Shown: one piece after another, positions 10,852 through 22,600 of the stretch
Numbering within the stretch: position 1 is the stretch's first letter
Layout: each line of letters starts with the position of its first letter
DNA from: Hypoxylon rubiginosum
Lineage: Eukaryota > Ascomycota > Sordariomycetes > Xylariales > Hypoxylaceae
DNA: 64,000 nucleotides
Assembly: GCA_902806565.1 (NCBI GenBank)
Contig: CADCXA010000051.1
Span: 124,001 to 188,000 of the forward strand
Direction: 5' to 3'
Notes under the pieces: generated by a model
What the model saw: only the letters and a program-made list of their open reading frames with translations
Database searches by the model: none
What the model was told of the DNA's origin: nothing
Program-made: the position numbers and the translations under genes

Positions 10852-12431
10852 ATGGATGTTCAGCATGAGCCTAAACCTGAATGCGGCGACGAAGGCTCTC
10901 ATGAGATAGACTTCGTCACTCTAGGCATGTTCATTATCGGTATGTCACACATATATCTTCTTTCTTGTTCCAGGTTTTTATTTGTGTCACTCCCTGAATC
11001 TCTATCCCCATCTCGCTCACTGGGCCTGACTCATCAGTCGTCGTTCTTCGTCTTGGGACATCGGGACGGTTGATTGCATTGAGCCTAAGTAGGATCGGTC
11101 AAACAGGCCAAACTTGATACTATCAGCTTGGCCACATCTCATTCACAAGTTTACCGTCTCAAGTAGATAGACTTGAAGCAACATCTTCACCTAATCTTAA
11201 TCCACTCCAGAACTCATAATGAACGAAGACGAAGGGGGATAAAAGGGGCCTATCCGACTAACATGATTGCTACTAAGATGAAATCGAATATCAACCTCCT
11301 ACGCCGCCTGTAAAGGATATCCTCGGCGGCGCCGGAGCCTATTCCGCCCTTGGCGCCCGGCTCTTCTCTCCGCCGCCGCTCTCACGCTCCGTCGGGTGGA
11401 TCATCGATAAGGGTTCGGACTTCCCGGCCGCGCTCGAGAACCTCATCGCCTCCTGGGAGACGTCCGTGCTCATCCGCCCCACCCCAGACCGCCTTACCAC
11501 CCGCGGCTGGAATGGCTACGACGAGCACCAGAACCGTGCCTTCCGGTACATGACCCCGAAGAAGCGTCTCACCGCCGAGGATCTGACTTCTGAGCTACTG
11601 ACCGCCCGCTCTTTCCATCTCATCTGTTCTCCGAACAGGTGCCGCGAGCTCGTCACCGAGGTTAAGGCTAGGCGGAGCGGACTGTGCAACGCAGACGGTA
11701 GCAGCCTGCCCAAGCCGATTTTCATCTGGGAGCCCGTCCCGGACCTGTGCACGCCGGACGAGCTGCTCAACTGCACGAACACGCTCCCGCTCATCGACAT
11801 CATCAGCCCGAACCACTCGGAACTGGCCGGCTTCATGGGAGATTCCGGGCTGGATCCGGAGACGGGCGAGATCAGCACGAAGGCCGTGGAGCGCGCGTGC
11901 GAGCAGCTCCTCGGCTCCATGCCGCTGCAGTCCTTCGCCATCGTGGTCCGCGCCGGCGAGAAGGGGTGCTACCTGGCGCGGAACGGCGGGCGGAAGCGCA
12001 AGGTCCGCCCCACGGGCCAGCGCAAGAAGCCCTCGGCCTTCCTGCACGGCGGCCTGCGGCCGGACACCGACATGGAGGCGCTGTTCGCGGGCCTGCTCCA
12101 GGATCCCGAGGGCACGATCGCCAGGGAAGAGATCGAGGTGGACCCCGGCGTCGAGCGCTGGATCCCGGCGTACCACACGGACGCCGCGAAAGTGGTGGAC
12201 CCGACGGGCGGCGGGAACACCTTCCTGGGCGGCCTGGCGGCCGGGCTCGCGCGCGGGAAGAGCCTGGAAGAGGCCGCGGCTTGGGGCAGCATCGCGGCGA
12301 GCTTCGCCATCGAGCAGGTCGGGACGCCGGTGCTGGCGAAAGACGGAGACGGGAGGGAAACGTGGAACGGAGTCACGGTAGACGAGAGGTTCGAAGAGTT
12401 CAAGACGCGCTTAGCTTTCCGAGAGAGTTAA
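10852..12431 (+). CDS. PfkB-family carbohydrate kinase, Mak32-like
   Basis: Predicted sugar or nucleoside kinase of the ribokinase fold, in the subgroup around yeast Mak32, whose substrate is not known. Exons 10852-10939 and 11278-12431 join in phase to give 413 aa; the intron is unusually long here (338 nt) with a good branch box (GACTAAC) 11 nt before the end region. Landmarks are VTLGMFIIG at the N-terminus, ILGGAGAYSALGARLFS (sugar-binding glycine motif), ISPNHSELAGFMG in the middle, and the C-terminal signature VVDPTGGGNTFLGG. In canonical PfkB kinases the last motif is DTxGAGD with a catalytic Asp; here that position is Asn, as I recall for Mak32 proteins, so classical kinase activity is uncertain. 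The second exon is strongly GC-rich at third positions, which creates long open frames on the other strand. Family sure, function unknown. Confidence 0.88.
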
Positions 12432-13649
12432 GATGAGTGGGAGGAAGAGGAGAGAGAGGGCGGGCCACCCCCCTTTTTTTGGTAGGTAGTCTAGGATTAA
12501 TACGGACATGGATATTATGAGGATATTTTTTTATTTCTAAAAAGTTAAACGGGCGCGCGGTTATAGAATGGGGGGTCTGATTGGATACGGCTTTGGTCAC
12601 GGATTAGAGCGTTTTATAGTATGAACTTCAGATTAGACGAGAAATGAGCAGCACTACTGCTATGTATGTACTATAGTAGTACGCAATAAATAGCACAGAG
12701 GCCGGTAGAAGTCTGCAATGACGAATGTTTGAGTTGTCGATTCGATAACCCCTATTTTCTCTGATCGTAGCATCTAGAGTTGCTAATGCCTAAGTGTCCA
12801 GATATGACTAAGTGGTATATTCCACAACTTTGAAGTTACTCATAGTCCGTCAAATATATACAAACCTGTCCGGTCCCGCATGATCAAAGTGCCAACGTAA
12901 AACTCCCGTCTCGGAGGAATAGGGGGGGCAGGGGAACAAAGAACCAAACTCTCAATCCTCCAATCACATGGTCAGCTGACCTCGCGTTGCACTCGGGTTA
13001 CTCTACACTCCTACATTATGATGCGTACTTGTGTCTAACCTAGTTCGAAAGGCGTAGGGCATGGCCGTGTCTCAATGGCATCTCTTAAGAAGAATGCAAC
13101 TATGACATCTAAAGGTGCGTGTCAGAAGCACTACAGCAGAGCTCCCAATGCACGACACGATTGGAAAACAACAATGCCGTCATCAGTCTCATATTTCGAG
13201 AAGGTAGTCATAGACATCGACACTTGATAGTTACGAGTTGCTACTAAATACACATCTTAGGATGCGCCCTTCTCGCTTCGCTAGCAAATTCCATGCAATA
13301 TGCAGCACATTTCCACATTCCGACTTTGTACTGTAAGGTCAATTGGAGGTTTTCCATTACTATGCGTACGATGCCACCTGCTCTATTAAGTCCAAGTCAT
13401 AAGCTTATGCAGCCGGTGTATTTCCCCGTACCGTTCATTTCATCTTTGTCTCATGCACACACAGTGCTCGCCATCCAGTCTGTCTGTCTGTTCGTCGTAA
13501 ACTAGCCTCATAACCAGCCCTTGCCTGATTTCCACTGGTGAAGCGAATAAAGCACAAGGCTCAGATTCATCCGTATCTTCTCATCAATTACGGTGAACTC
13601 TCTTGACCTTGCCTGCCATTGTTCGTAATATTGTCACGACCGCCCAGAT
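12432..13649. other. Intergenic between convergent genes
   Basis: 3' flanks of the PfkB kinase and GLO3. No gene or RNA recognised; only short open frames without family resemblance. Confidence 0.5.
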
Positions 13650-15303
13650 TTACCCGTTGAGGTAGTTCCGAATAGCGCCTTGAAGTCGGGTGGCACCCTC
13701 GCCCAATGCGCTGGTCAGGTTGTCGAGGTCGTCGCCGGCAGTAATACCGAACTTGCGGACAAAATCCTTGGCGGCAGATTCCAGATCTCCGTAGTCATCG
13801 ACGGCATCCTCTTCCTCAGATCGGCCGAAGTACGCGTTCGAAGAGATGGCGGTGGCGCCCTCGAAGCCCTGCAGACGCGTCTTGGCCTCGGCCTGGGCGT
13901 TCGGGTCAAAGGAACCCTTGCCGAAAAACTCGTCGGACGAAATTCCCTTCTGATTGCCAAACTTGCTTCGCGCGTAGCGCTCCTCGTCTTCTGAATGCAT
14001 GTTTTAGTAGGTCGTTCCTATTGTACTAATTATAGTCACCATTAGACTTACCTTCGGGAGTTGACTTGACCGGTCCAACTGATCCGAATCCACCGGCATT
14101 CTTCTTAGGGGCGGCGGCAGCAGCCTTACCGCCCCCAACTTGTCCGAAGCCTAATCTTCCAAAGCCCATACCCAATCGCTCGACTTCGGCGGCCGACTTT
14201 TCGCGAGTGTGGCCAGATCCATATCCACGCGGGCTCACCGGCGTGGGCGAAATAACATTGGCGACCTCGGTCTTGGACGCTGTGGTCTGCTTTGCTTCGA
14301 CCTCCTCGGCTTCAGGGTCATACCCTAATTTTGCAATTCGTTCGGCCTCTTCCTTAGCCTTCTTTTCGGCTTCGTCAAAATCAATGATATCCGCAGTGAC
14401 CTTCTTTGCTCCGAGCTTTGCAGTAGTCTTTTTCGCGCCAAGAACGTTGGCCTTGCGAGGCCCTGTAGTGTTGGTCTTTCGGAGCGCAGCAGAAGTAGTG
14501 ATCCGGCTAGCGGCAGGTTTAGCCTCGGCGGTAGAGTCGGACTTGGACAGAGGCGACGAGGATCTGGAGATCTCTTTGCCATTGGAACCGGCGTTAAGGA
14601 ACGGGGAGGCAGTTCGGCCAACGACAGGCGGAGTACCCGTTCGTGAGATAGGCGGCGTAGGTCGCTTAATGGATGGCTTGTCCCACGAAGAAAAGAAGTC
14701 ATCATTCGGTTCGCTGGAAGGAGTCGAAGACTCAGCTCCATCGCCAACTACGTCAGAAACGTCAACTTCTCCGGGATACTCGAGCGCGTCTCGAGCGGCG
14801 CGCTTCTTTAACTCTTCCTTATATTTGGTTGCCGTATTGGATTGGTATTTGGTTTTAGGGTCCTTGCTAGCAAGAGCAGCACTGCCTCCATTTGCGCGGA
14901 AGTACTTAGTGGCAGACTCGTTGCCGCCAACTTTCATGACACGCAGCTGATCCCATTGCCATTCTATGACTTGTTAGCGCGACACGGCAATGGAAAAAAC
15001 ATGACTCAGGGGTAGGTGGGAGTGGCGTACGATCGAGGTTGGTGGAACGGACAAAGGAAATGTGTACACCGAGATTTCGGTGATTAGAGGAGCAATCGAG
15101 ACATAGATAGATGCCGAAGGGCACGGAGGTCCAAGTAGGGTTCTTCTGGCCACAATCAAAGCATACCTTTGGGTGCGTAAGACGTTAGTATTTCATTAGG
15201 GGAGCGAATGGATTATCACGCAATGACGCACCCTGTTCGCAGGCTTGGTCTTCAATTTCTCAAAGATCTTCTGCGATTGCTGCTTAGTTGCAAGCGCACT
15301 CAT
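13650..15303 (-). CDS. ADP-ribosylation factor GTPase-activating protein Glo3 (ARFGAP2/3 family)
   Basis: Stimulates GTP hydrolysis by Arf1 on COPI vesicles in Golgi-to-ER retrograde traffic. Exons on the minus strand: 15303-15232, 15166-15031, 14963-14052, 13990-13650; phases agree, 486 aa. The N-terminal ArfGAP zinc finger reads CFDCGQ...YLCLDC, i.e. CX2CX16CX2C, followed by [14 protein letters not shown] with the arginine finger and [12 protein letters not shown]. The middle is low complexity and Ser/Thr/Lys-rich with an acidic-basic helical piece (about 14320-14400) that could be the coatomer-binding region. The C-terminus has two copies of the Glo3 motif, [10 protein letters not shown] and ISSNAYFGR. 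The start is supported by the usual distance to the zinc finger. It shares a 531-bp divergent promoter region with TIM21. Confidence 0.95.
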
Positions 15304-15834
15304 CTTGGTGGCTTGGGGGGATATAATTTTGACAGTAAAGAAAAATGTACAACTCCTGCGTAGAGAATACAGGAGGAAATGGGAGGGGAAAAGGAGGGTA
15401 AATTGGTAAGGGAGGACTCGAAAGTGAAGGTGGATTTAATCGATGTTGAAATCAGGAGTCGGCCAGATTTCGCCAAAATGCTAAAATGCCACGGCTTCAA
15501 AGATTAGACTAACAGACCCACTTTGGCCGTTGAGCTGGTGGGGCTAATCTATAAGAGGATTAGTGCATTCATCATTCGTCTGTTCCTCATATTCCCCACA
15601 TTTTACCATCGCATTTGAAGAAGCTTCAACTGACGCCAGACCTGCAGACCTGCAGACCTGGGAGCTTTTTATTTTTTTATTTATTACTTTATTACTTACT
15701 TTATTTCGTCTGTCGCAAAACATCGCAGAACTTGGAAGACGCCCCAACGAGAGCTATCCTGCCACCTTACCGTTCTACAATTCTTCGATCCTCTGATCGG
15801 TAGAGTCGGCTCCGATGGACTTGAAACCGCCATA
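15304..15834. promoter_or_regulatory. Shared divergent promoter region of GLO3 and TIM21
   Basis: 531 bp separate the start codons of the two divergent genes, so both promoters must lie here. A perfect AGACCTGC direct repeat occurs near 15637-15657, and the TIM21-proximal side has a T-rich stretch (about 15665-15712). No specific factor site can be named. Confidence 0.5.
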
Positions 15835-16690
15835 ATGAAGCTTCCATTACGGCCGCTCAGAGCTATTCTCGTCCCCCGACCACAACCTATTCTCGTTGCG
15901 CGCCACACTTATGCCACCCAACACAGCTCCAACACCACTGCTTCCAAGAGGAAGGCAGTGACGCCCTTCAACGACGATGGTTATGTGCCTTGGAATCAAC
16001 TTTCCGTCGTCGAGAAGGCGTCGCGCGCCACCCAGCAGACCTTCAACTTCGGTCTCGTCATAGTTGGCGTAGTGTTAACGGTAAAGGAACCCGGTTGTCG
16101 CTTCACAACGCAAACGTAACAGTAACAGCACGCTGAGACCGCCTTTTTAATAGGGAGGTGTTGGTTACTTCCTATACCAAGATGTCTTCTCTCCCGATAG
16201 CAAGACTGCCTACTTCAACCGAGCCGTCGACCGAATCAAGAAGCACCCGGATTGCCTAGCCCTCTTAGGCGATAGCAAGAAGATTATAGCGCATGGCGAT
16301 GAGACCATGAACAAGTGGCGTCGTGCCCGCCCGATTGCGTATGGTATTCTTGATCCAGACTGACCGGCCGCCTTATTAACAGTACTAGGTCAACGTTGAC
16401 TACCGATGCCCGAGGCGACCAGCATCTGATGATGCATTTTTATGTAGGTGCAGATTCTTCAGTCAACCAGGATTCTCCACGTATCTAATGTGAACTAGGT
16501 TGAAGGGCCACTGAACAATGGCGCGGTGAGCGTGCATTTAACAAAACGCGCTGGCCACGATGACTTTGAGTATAAATACTTCTTTGTTGACGTCAAGGGT
16601 CATCCAAGAATATACCTGGAAAATGCCGATTCCCAAGCTTCTGGCCGAGACCGCAAGAAGATCAAGTTCTTTGGAGCTAGCTTCAACTGA
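15835..16690 (+). CDS. Mitochondrial inner membrane translocase subunit Tim21
   Basis: Component of the TIM23 presequence translocase that links it to the TOM complex and respiratory chain. Exons 15835-16080, 16154-16338, 16389-16443 and 16499-16690 join in phase to 225 aa. The first about 30 residues are a basic, Arg-rich presequence (MKLPLRPLRAILVPRPQP). One membrane segment spans the first intron (FGLVIVGVVLT joined to GGVGYFLYQDVF). The intermembrane-space domain follows, with the conserved segments FNRAVDRIKKHP, LLGDSKKIIAHGDE, the region MMHFYVEGP, and the C-terminal FVDVKGHPRIYLENAD. Length and topology fit the family. Three introns of 50-73 nt, one of them splitting the Tim21 domain just before GPLNNGAV. 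Confidence 0.95.
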
Positions 16691-19600
16691 CCATCAAATT
16701 CTCCTTTTATCAGGGATCTAGTCTTTTCGTCCCTGGTCCTCGAGATAAGGGGTTTGGTCTGTTGACCAGGATAGGGGTTAAAATAGGAGCACAATGGGCT
16801 CTATCCTATATGTATACCTATAGTCCCCGGCAGTTAGGCCAAGAGCTCTTCACGCAATAACGTCGTTATTTCTACACATAGGTTTCCATCGCGACACTTG
16901 AATGCCTTGAAAAGTGACCAACCTGATTTAGCACAAGCCACCCTAGGTTCAGGGATCTTATGTGAAAATCCTTTAAACTATCACCACTGCTAACAACTAG
17001 CTCGAGGATAGTACATGTTGTGATTTCTAGAGTAATTTACGCATTCGCTGTCGATGTTGCTGTCGTTAGCCTCCGAGTCACAACTGGAGAAATAAACTTC
17101 CTATTTTGAGAACACCTACTTGATGTTTAGGTAGCCTTGTTATTTTATTATAGGATGCTTAGCATTTATTCTTAAGTAGTGGCTTAAGCCTTCAGTGTTT
17201 ACCTAAGAGGTAGACAGCTTATAAATAATTAAGACGTAAAAGGGAGAGACTTTCATAGAGATAGACATCAATCTCAAGTATTCCGGTATACCTACCTTAC
17301 TCGTCGTCTTTGATATACTGGTCGAAATTATGCCAAGTGAAATTGATTGCTTGGCTTGCTCGAAGGATTATACTATCAATTCGCTCAACCCTTACGCTTT
17401 ATTTAATATGAGCGGTGGCGGTGCGAAATGAGGTATCTAGTATTGCCCGAGGGACTCGGCGCTTCATACACTGAATAAGTTTATTTGATATCCTCTTTCT
17501 TGTATGATAATTAGGGGGTTTTAAAATATTTCTGAGAAATCTCTTAGAGAGTTTTCAAAGTGCTTATGCTAACTCCGTTAAGTCACCGTTATAGAACCAG
17601 ATATTCAAGACACGATGTAGTTCTTACAGATTTGAGACCTAAATAAGTCCTTGTTGCAACTTGTCATGATTATAAGGTAGGTACGCGAGAAGCTCTAAAC
17701 ATCTATATATCGATGCCCCTATTGCACCTACTTCATATATTAGTCTTGTTATTCTTGATCCAAGCTAAGTTCCTAACATAATCCAATTCGAGATGAACTC
17801 GATTTCTTAGTATGAAGTTTACAAGCACAGTTGTAATGTCTTAATGCTAGGATTATAAGGATTATCCTTGTTTTACATGAATCCGTGTTAAGAACCCCGA
17901 GTGATTGGCTTTTGAGCAATAACTGGCTTATGATAAAACAACTACTTAATCTACATAGAGCTTCCAGTATCTCATTGAAATATCCCATTTGTTTACTAGA
18001 GACTTAGCTCTCGTCAAATCCTTTTCTCCATGAAGCAAGTCTGCATGAGATGAATTGATGAGAAAAGCTGCGAGTGACTTAGCTATCCAAGACGAGTTTA
18101 GCAACCTTTAACCAAAAAAGGGAAAAATACAGGAACATATATTATTGCTCCAAGAATTATCTTCAGATTACCACGTCAATGTATACGGAGAAAGATAGCT
18201 TGAGAAATACAAGGTGCCTCTTATGAGACAACACATCTACGTGTCTAGATAAATAGCTAGATATTCTTTCGGATACATCTTCTCTATACATATTTATAAG
18301 ACAAGGGATGATTAGACAAGAGTTATCCCTTGATTATACCTGTGAGCTGATACTGTGATTGTAACTCTAAGTCGAATACTCTATCATTAAACAGAAGAAT
18401 ATGATGAGATAAATTTGATTTTAAGGGGAAATGTCCTTGCGTGGATTATGTACCTACCTAGGGTAGGCTGCTTGCATCGCTCCTTTGAGAAATGCGATTT
18501 CAAATGCCTTGGATACGTGCTCTCGCCGAGTGTTTTCGCAAGATCTAGTGGCTTCGTTCGTTGGAATCGTATGATGATCCATTACCTACATCCATATTGT
18601 GGATGACGCCCACTAGGTGGTTTGTTGGTGTTAGTGCTCAACGCCATAGTCAAAAAGGGGATGACTCTATCGTGGATCTCCTTAGGGTTATGCGTTTCTA
18701 CATACATTCTACGAATCAAACTAACGACGCAGATGTAGCGGTACTAACTGTTCTATTTGGTTCCTCTAGGTGGGCGCTCTTTTGCAACGACCATGGAAAA
18801 GTGGAAGCACCAACAGCTAGAGACGAGCATGACTGTGACAGACGCAGTTACCGTATCTGTGAAAGCATTAAGATATAATCCACGGTAGGGAAATTCGCCG
18901 TAAAGCTTCATCCCCTTTATAATCTCCGCCGTAGCTTTTCCCATACGTTGGCTTATATCATAGAGTATTAAATAGTCTTTTGCTTACCTATCTACCTGGT
19001 AGCTTTACCGCTAACTACACCCGTCGAGTTGGGTAGGAACTTTATAGGGTGTTCAAGGCATCGGTGATGCTGAAGTAAGCTTCTAAGATCTACAGATCTA
19101 GGTAGATATTACTAAATAGGGACAACTCCTATTATACATCTATTGAGGCTGCGTTATCAATTAATGTCAAAAAATAGCCTGTTTCTAAGTCTGTGATATA
19201 AGGGGTCGACGAAGATAGATTGAGACTAGAGATTGAGAGACTACGTAGGACAGCGAAGATAGTCGTCCCAACATTAAACAATTGATTTAAGAAACTACCA
19301 GGGACTCATTTGCTCTAGCAGTATTCCTATAATGAATACAACAACTTGGGATTTTTATTCACATTGTGAGGGTAGTTCCGCTTAACCTTCTCGGTCAGCG
19401 GTGAGTACGTTGAAGATGTGCAAGGTCAAGGATTGCACACCGAGGCGATCTAGGACTCCTTACGGCACCTCGACTAACTCGTCCATTGCACTATAAGATG
19501 ACCCACAGTTGATCCGAGCTGACGTTTCCCATTTATGGGCAAGTTTCTAGTTTGCAAGACACTGTCTCACGAGAGCTAGAGAATGACTCCTTGACCCCAG

Positions 19601-22600
19601 CGTATAGCCTATTCATATACCTACGGAGCTAAGTCCGAGAGCTATCGTTGGTTCTTACGTAGCTTTCTTCAGTGGAGGCCGACGAGTTCCTGTCCGACTA
19701 TGTCTAACAATAGGTAGTCTGTGTACACAGCATTCGACATGTTGGTTTCTCAACATGGCTAGATGGGTTTCACTTACAACGCCAGGTAGCCAAGCATATT
19801 TTCCCCCGTATTCCTGACGGCCCATTCAGCCATACATGTGAATTTCTATTGGTCGCTGCTTGCGGTATCTGTCTAGATTGGGCAATCCCTAAGCGGAAGT
19901 GAAAGCTGATGGTGACGTACTGCCGCGGCCTTAAGGAACTTCACATGAGCTGTGATTTCGGCTAGAGGCATGAAGGTACAAAATACAAACGTATTTGTCG
20001 CTAGTGTTGCCTGTAGCAAATATAACTTTTGGATATCAAGCCTGCTTGATGGCCGGAGAAGACGCCGTCTACAACGGGAAGGTTATTTGAAATCCTCCTC
20101 CCCCACGCTAGCCCGGAGCCGAGCAAGAATATCCGGGTCGAAAACTAATGCACGGCAAAGCCCAAAAGTCAAACATACATGATTTGGGTCTTCATCGATA
20201 TGGTACTTGGTTGGGCTGCCATTGAGCGGGGAGAGGACAAGTCGGGATCATCCCCGGAAGTCAGAATGGGTGCCAAGGGAGTACAAATATAGAGCGAAAA
20301 GTATACATTCCGTACCGCTTAGCAGATTTGTTAGGAGGACTCGATTCTCTGACAGGCAACGAGAATCGCTATCTGGCAACTAGAGAAGGGGGCTGGGAAA
20401 AGAGCGCCGGCCTCACTGGCAGTTAGGCCATTCACGTATGACGGAGAAGCCGGTACTCTCCTAGACGTCAGGTAGCACAACCGATTTCCTTTCGTTTCGT
20501 CATGCCCGATGGCGTCGTGATACTCGAGAATCGATCTGAGCTCTGTCAGGCTTTCCCCTTTACTACACCGCAATATGGTAGTACCCATACGTGTTTCAAA
20601 CCGTTTCAACTGTGATAGCTTATCGGTCCTTTCGTGATATTGGGCTCGACGGCTTGTTCGCTAGCAGGATCTAAGCCCCTGTGTTTTGACTCCTGCTGCT
20701 GTAGGCTCGATATTGCTGTTTGCTCGGCCGTAAGGAATGTACAAACTTAGCCACAATCTGCACTGAGAGCCCGGAACGACTGAGCCGCGACAGCTTGTCT
20801 TGATCTAGGCCCCCATCCAGGAGACACAAGGCTGCTGAGTGCCGTAGATTGTACAGGGTTTACGTGGCCCAGAACATGCAATCCTAATCGATCCTTTCCC
20901 GGAATATTCTCCTTCTTCACCCAAGTCAGCCACTATCCGATAAACTGCTTAGCCGTCGTTAACCAAATGACGACAGGCTGAGGGAATCATGCCATAACCT
21001 ATACGTGGACAAGGAACCCCTGGGGCTATGCTAATATGAATGCGGGATGGTTGGGACCCAAGAGAAGGGGCCGCTAGTCCGAAGGCAAACCCACCAACTT
21101 GATTGGAAGTACCATTTCACTGGAGAAAGATACATTCTAATAGCTGAGGAGGTGACATTCGGGATAGTCGACGCAGGATTTGATCAGCATTCGCTTACGA
21201 GATATCATGACTCCACTTCTAAGGTAGATCCCGAAGAGAGCGTCTAGTGGATGGCCATTGCCTACCAGAAACTAGGCTGTCGACATTGCTATGTATCCTT
21301 AGGGTTTGTATCGTAGCTGAGGCATGATTAAATTCGTCTGCGGGTGCTTAGTGGGACTGCCACTAGCCTGGGACTGGATTGAGTGCGTTAGTTAGTTGCG
21401 GGTTTGTTATTCTGATTCTCGCGAATGCCCCTGAGTCCTCCTTTGATTTCGTTTACCCTCACACCCCCCAAGCTTTTAATTAGGCAGACAGGTAATCTGC
21501 TGATCTAAAAGTAGGCTCCTATGAAGCTTAGCGTTTTTGTAAAAGTAAAGCTTTAGGAATGGTAACATTGGTCCGTACCTACCTAAGGTACCTAGTAAGT
21601 ATTGTACGCATAGCTCCTGAAGAAGGTATACCTTCTGAGAAGCTTACAGTATGAATTTTTCAACAAGTTAGAGGGTTGTTAAATTAGAAGCCTTTTTACG
21701 GTATCCTTATAGTAATGCATATATCTAAAGACTTTTATTAAATTACTCGACCTCAAAAGATAATTTTAAAAAACTCCTAGACTTGGGCTAAAGTCCATAC
21801 GCAGATAATATCTACTTTGTTAGCATCTACTATCAAAGTAGCAATCGGTAACTTGTTGTGACTAAGACATACCCAAAGTCTCACTGAGCGTGCCGTCATG
21901 AGCTCTATCCGTAGAACATTCAAGACCTCGGTTACAACTTTCTGAATCGTACATATGCGAACCGATACTCAGCGCCAGTGGCATTCTATGTATGTCGGGC
22001 AGCGAGCCTTATAAGTTACGACTTGATTTAAGAGTACAGCTTCCAGCTCTGTTGAGATACTATAGACATGATATACGCCGATCGTTCAAGACAATGGTCT
22101 AATATGACATGAAGCATGCCTACCTCCTAAGTTAAGGACGAACGCATGTTTGAGTTGCCGTACACGGCTTGGAGACGTCTATTATAGTGAAGCGTTAAAC
22201 TCATTCTAAACTACAACGGACAGTTTACCATACGACTAGAGCAGCCCACGAGCAAGATTCGTAGAAGTTCGTATTGTTGTAGGCTACTTAGACTTTTGTT
22301 TTGGTTATACTATGGAACTCGACATGGCCCCTGAAACCATTGCAGCTGCCTTTTACTACTCTCTTAGAGCTAAGGCCTCAATGGGCTGGTGGTATTGTAA
22401 TTATTGCTACGAATACTGCCTATGATAAAAAGGAGATTGTATATAAGAAGTCTGGGACTTATTTCCGGAGCCGCTATAGGTTGTTGGCCTCCTAATCTAT
22501 TGATATTCGGAGGAATCATCTACGAACCTTTTTCCATCATCAAGCGAACTCTTTGGTCTTCGTTGACACTGGAATACGCATACTTCCTGCTTATAACTAC

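Noticed and set aside
11595..12436. Long open frames overlapping the PfkB kinase on both strands
   Set aside because: GC-rich shadow frames, Arg/Gly/Ala-rich with no motif; the kinase frame accounts for the region.
14066..14950. 294-codon plus-strand frame across GLO3
   Set aside because: Antisense shadow of the low-complexity Ser/Lys-rich part of Glo3.
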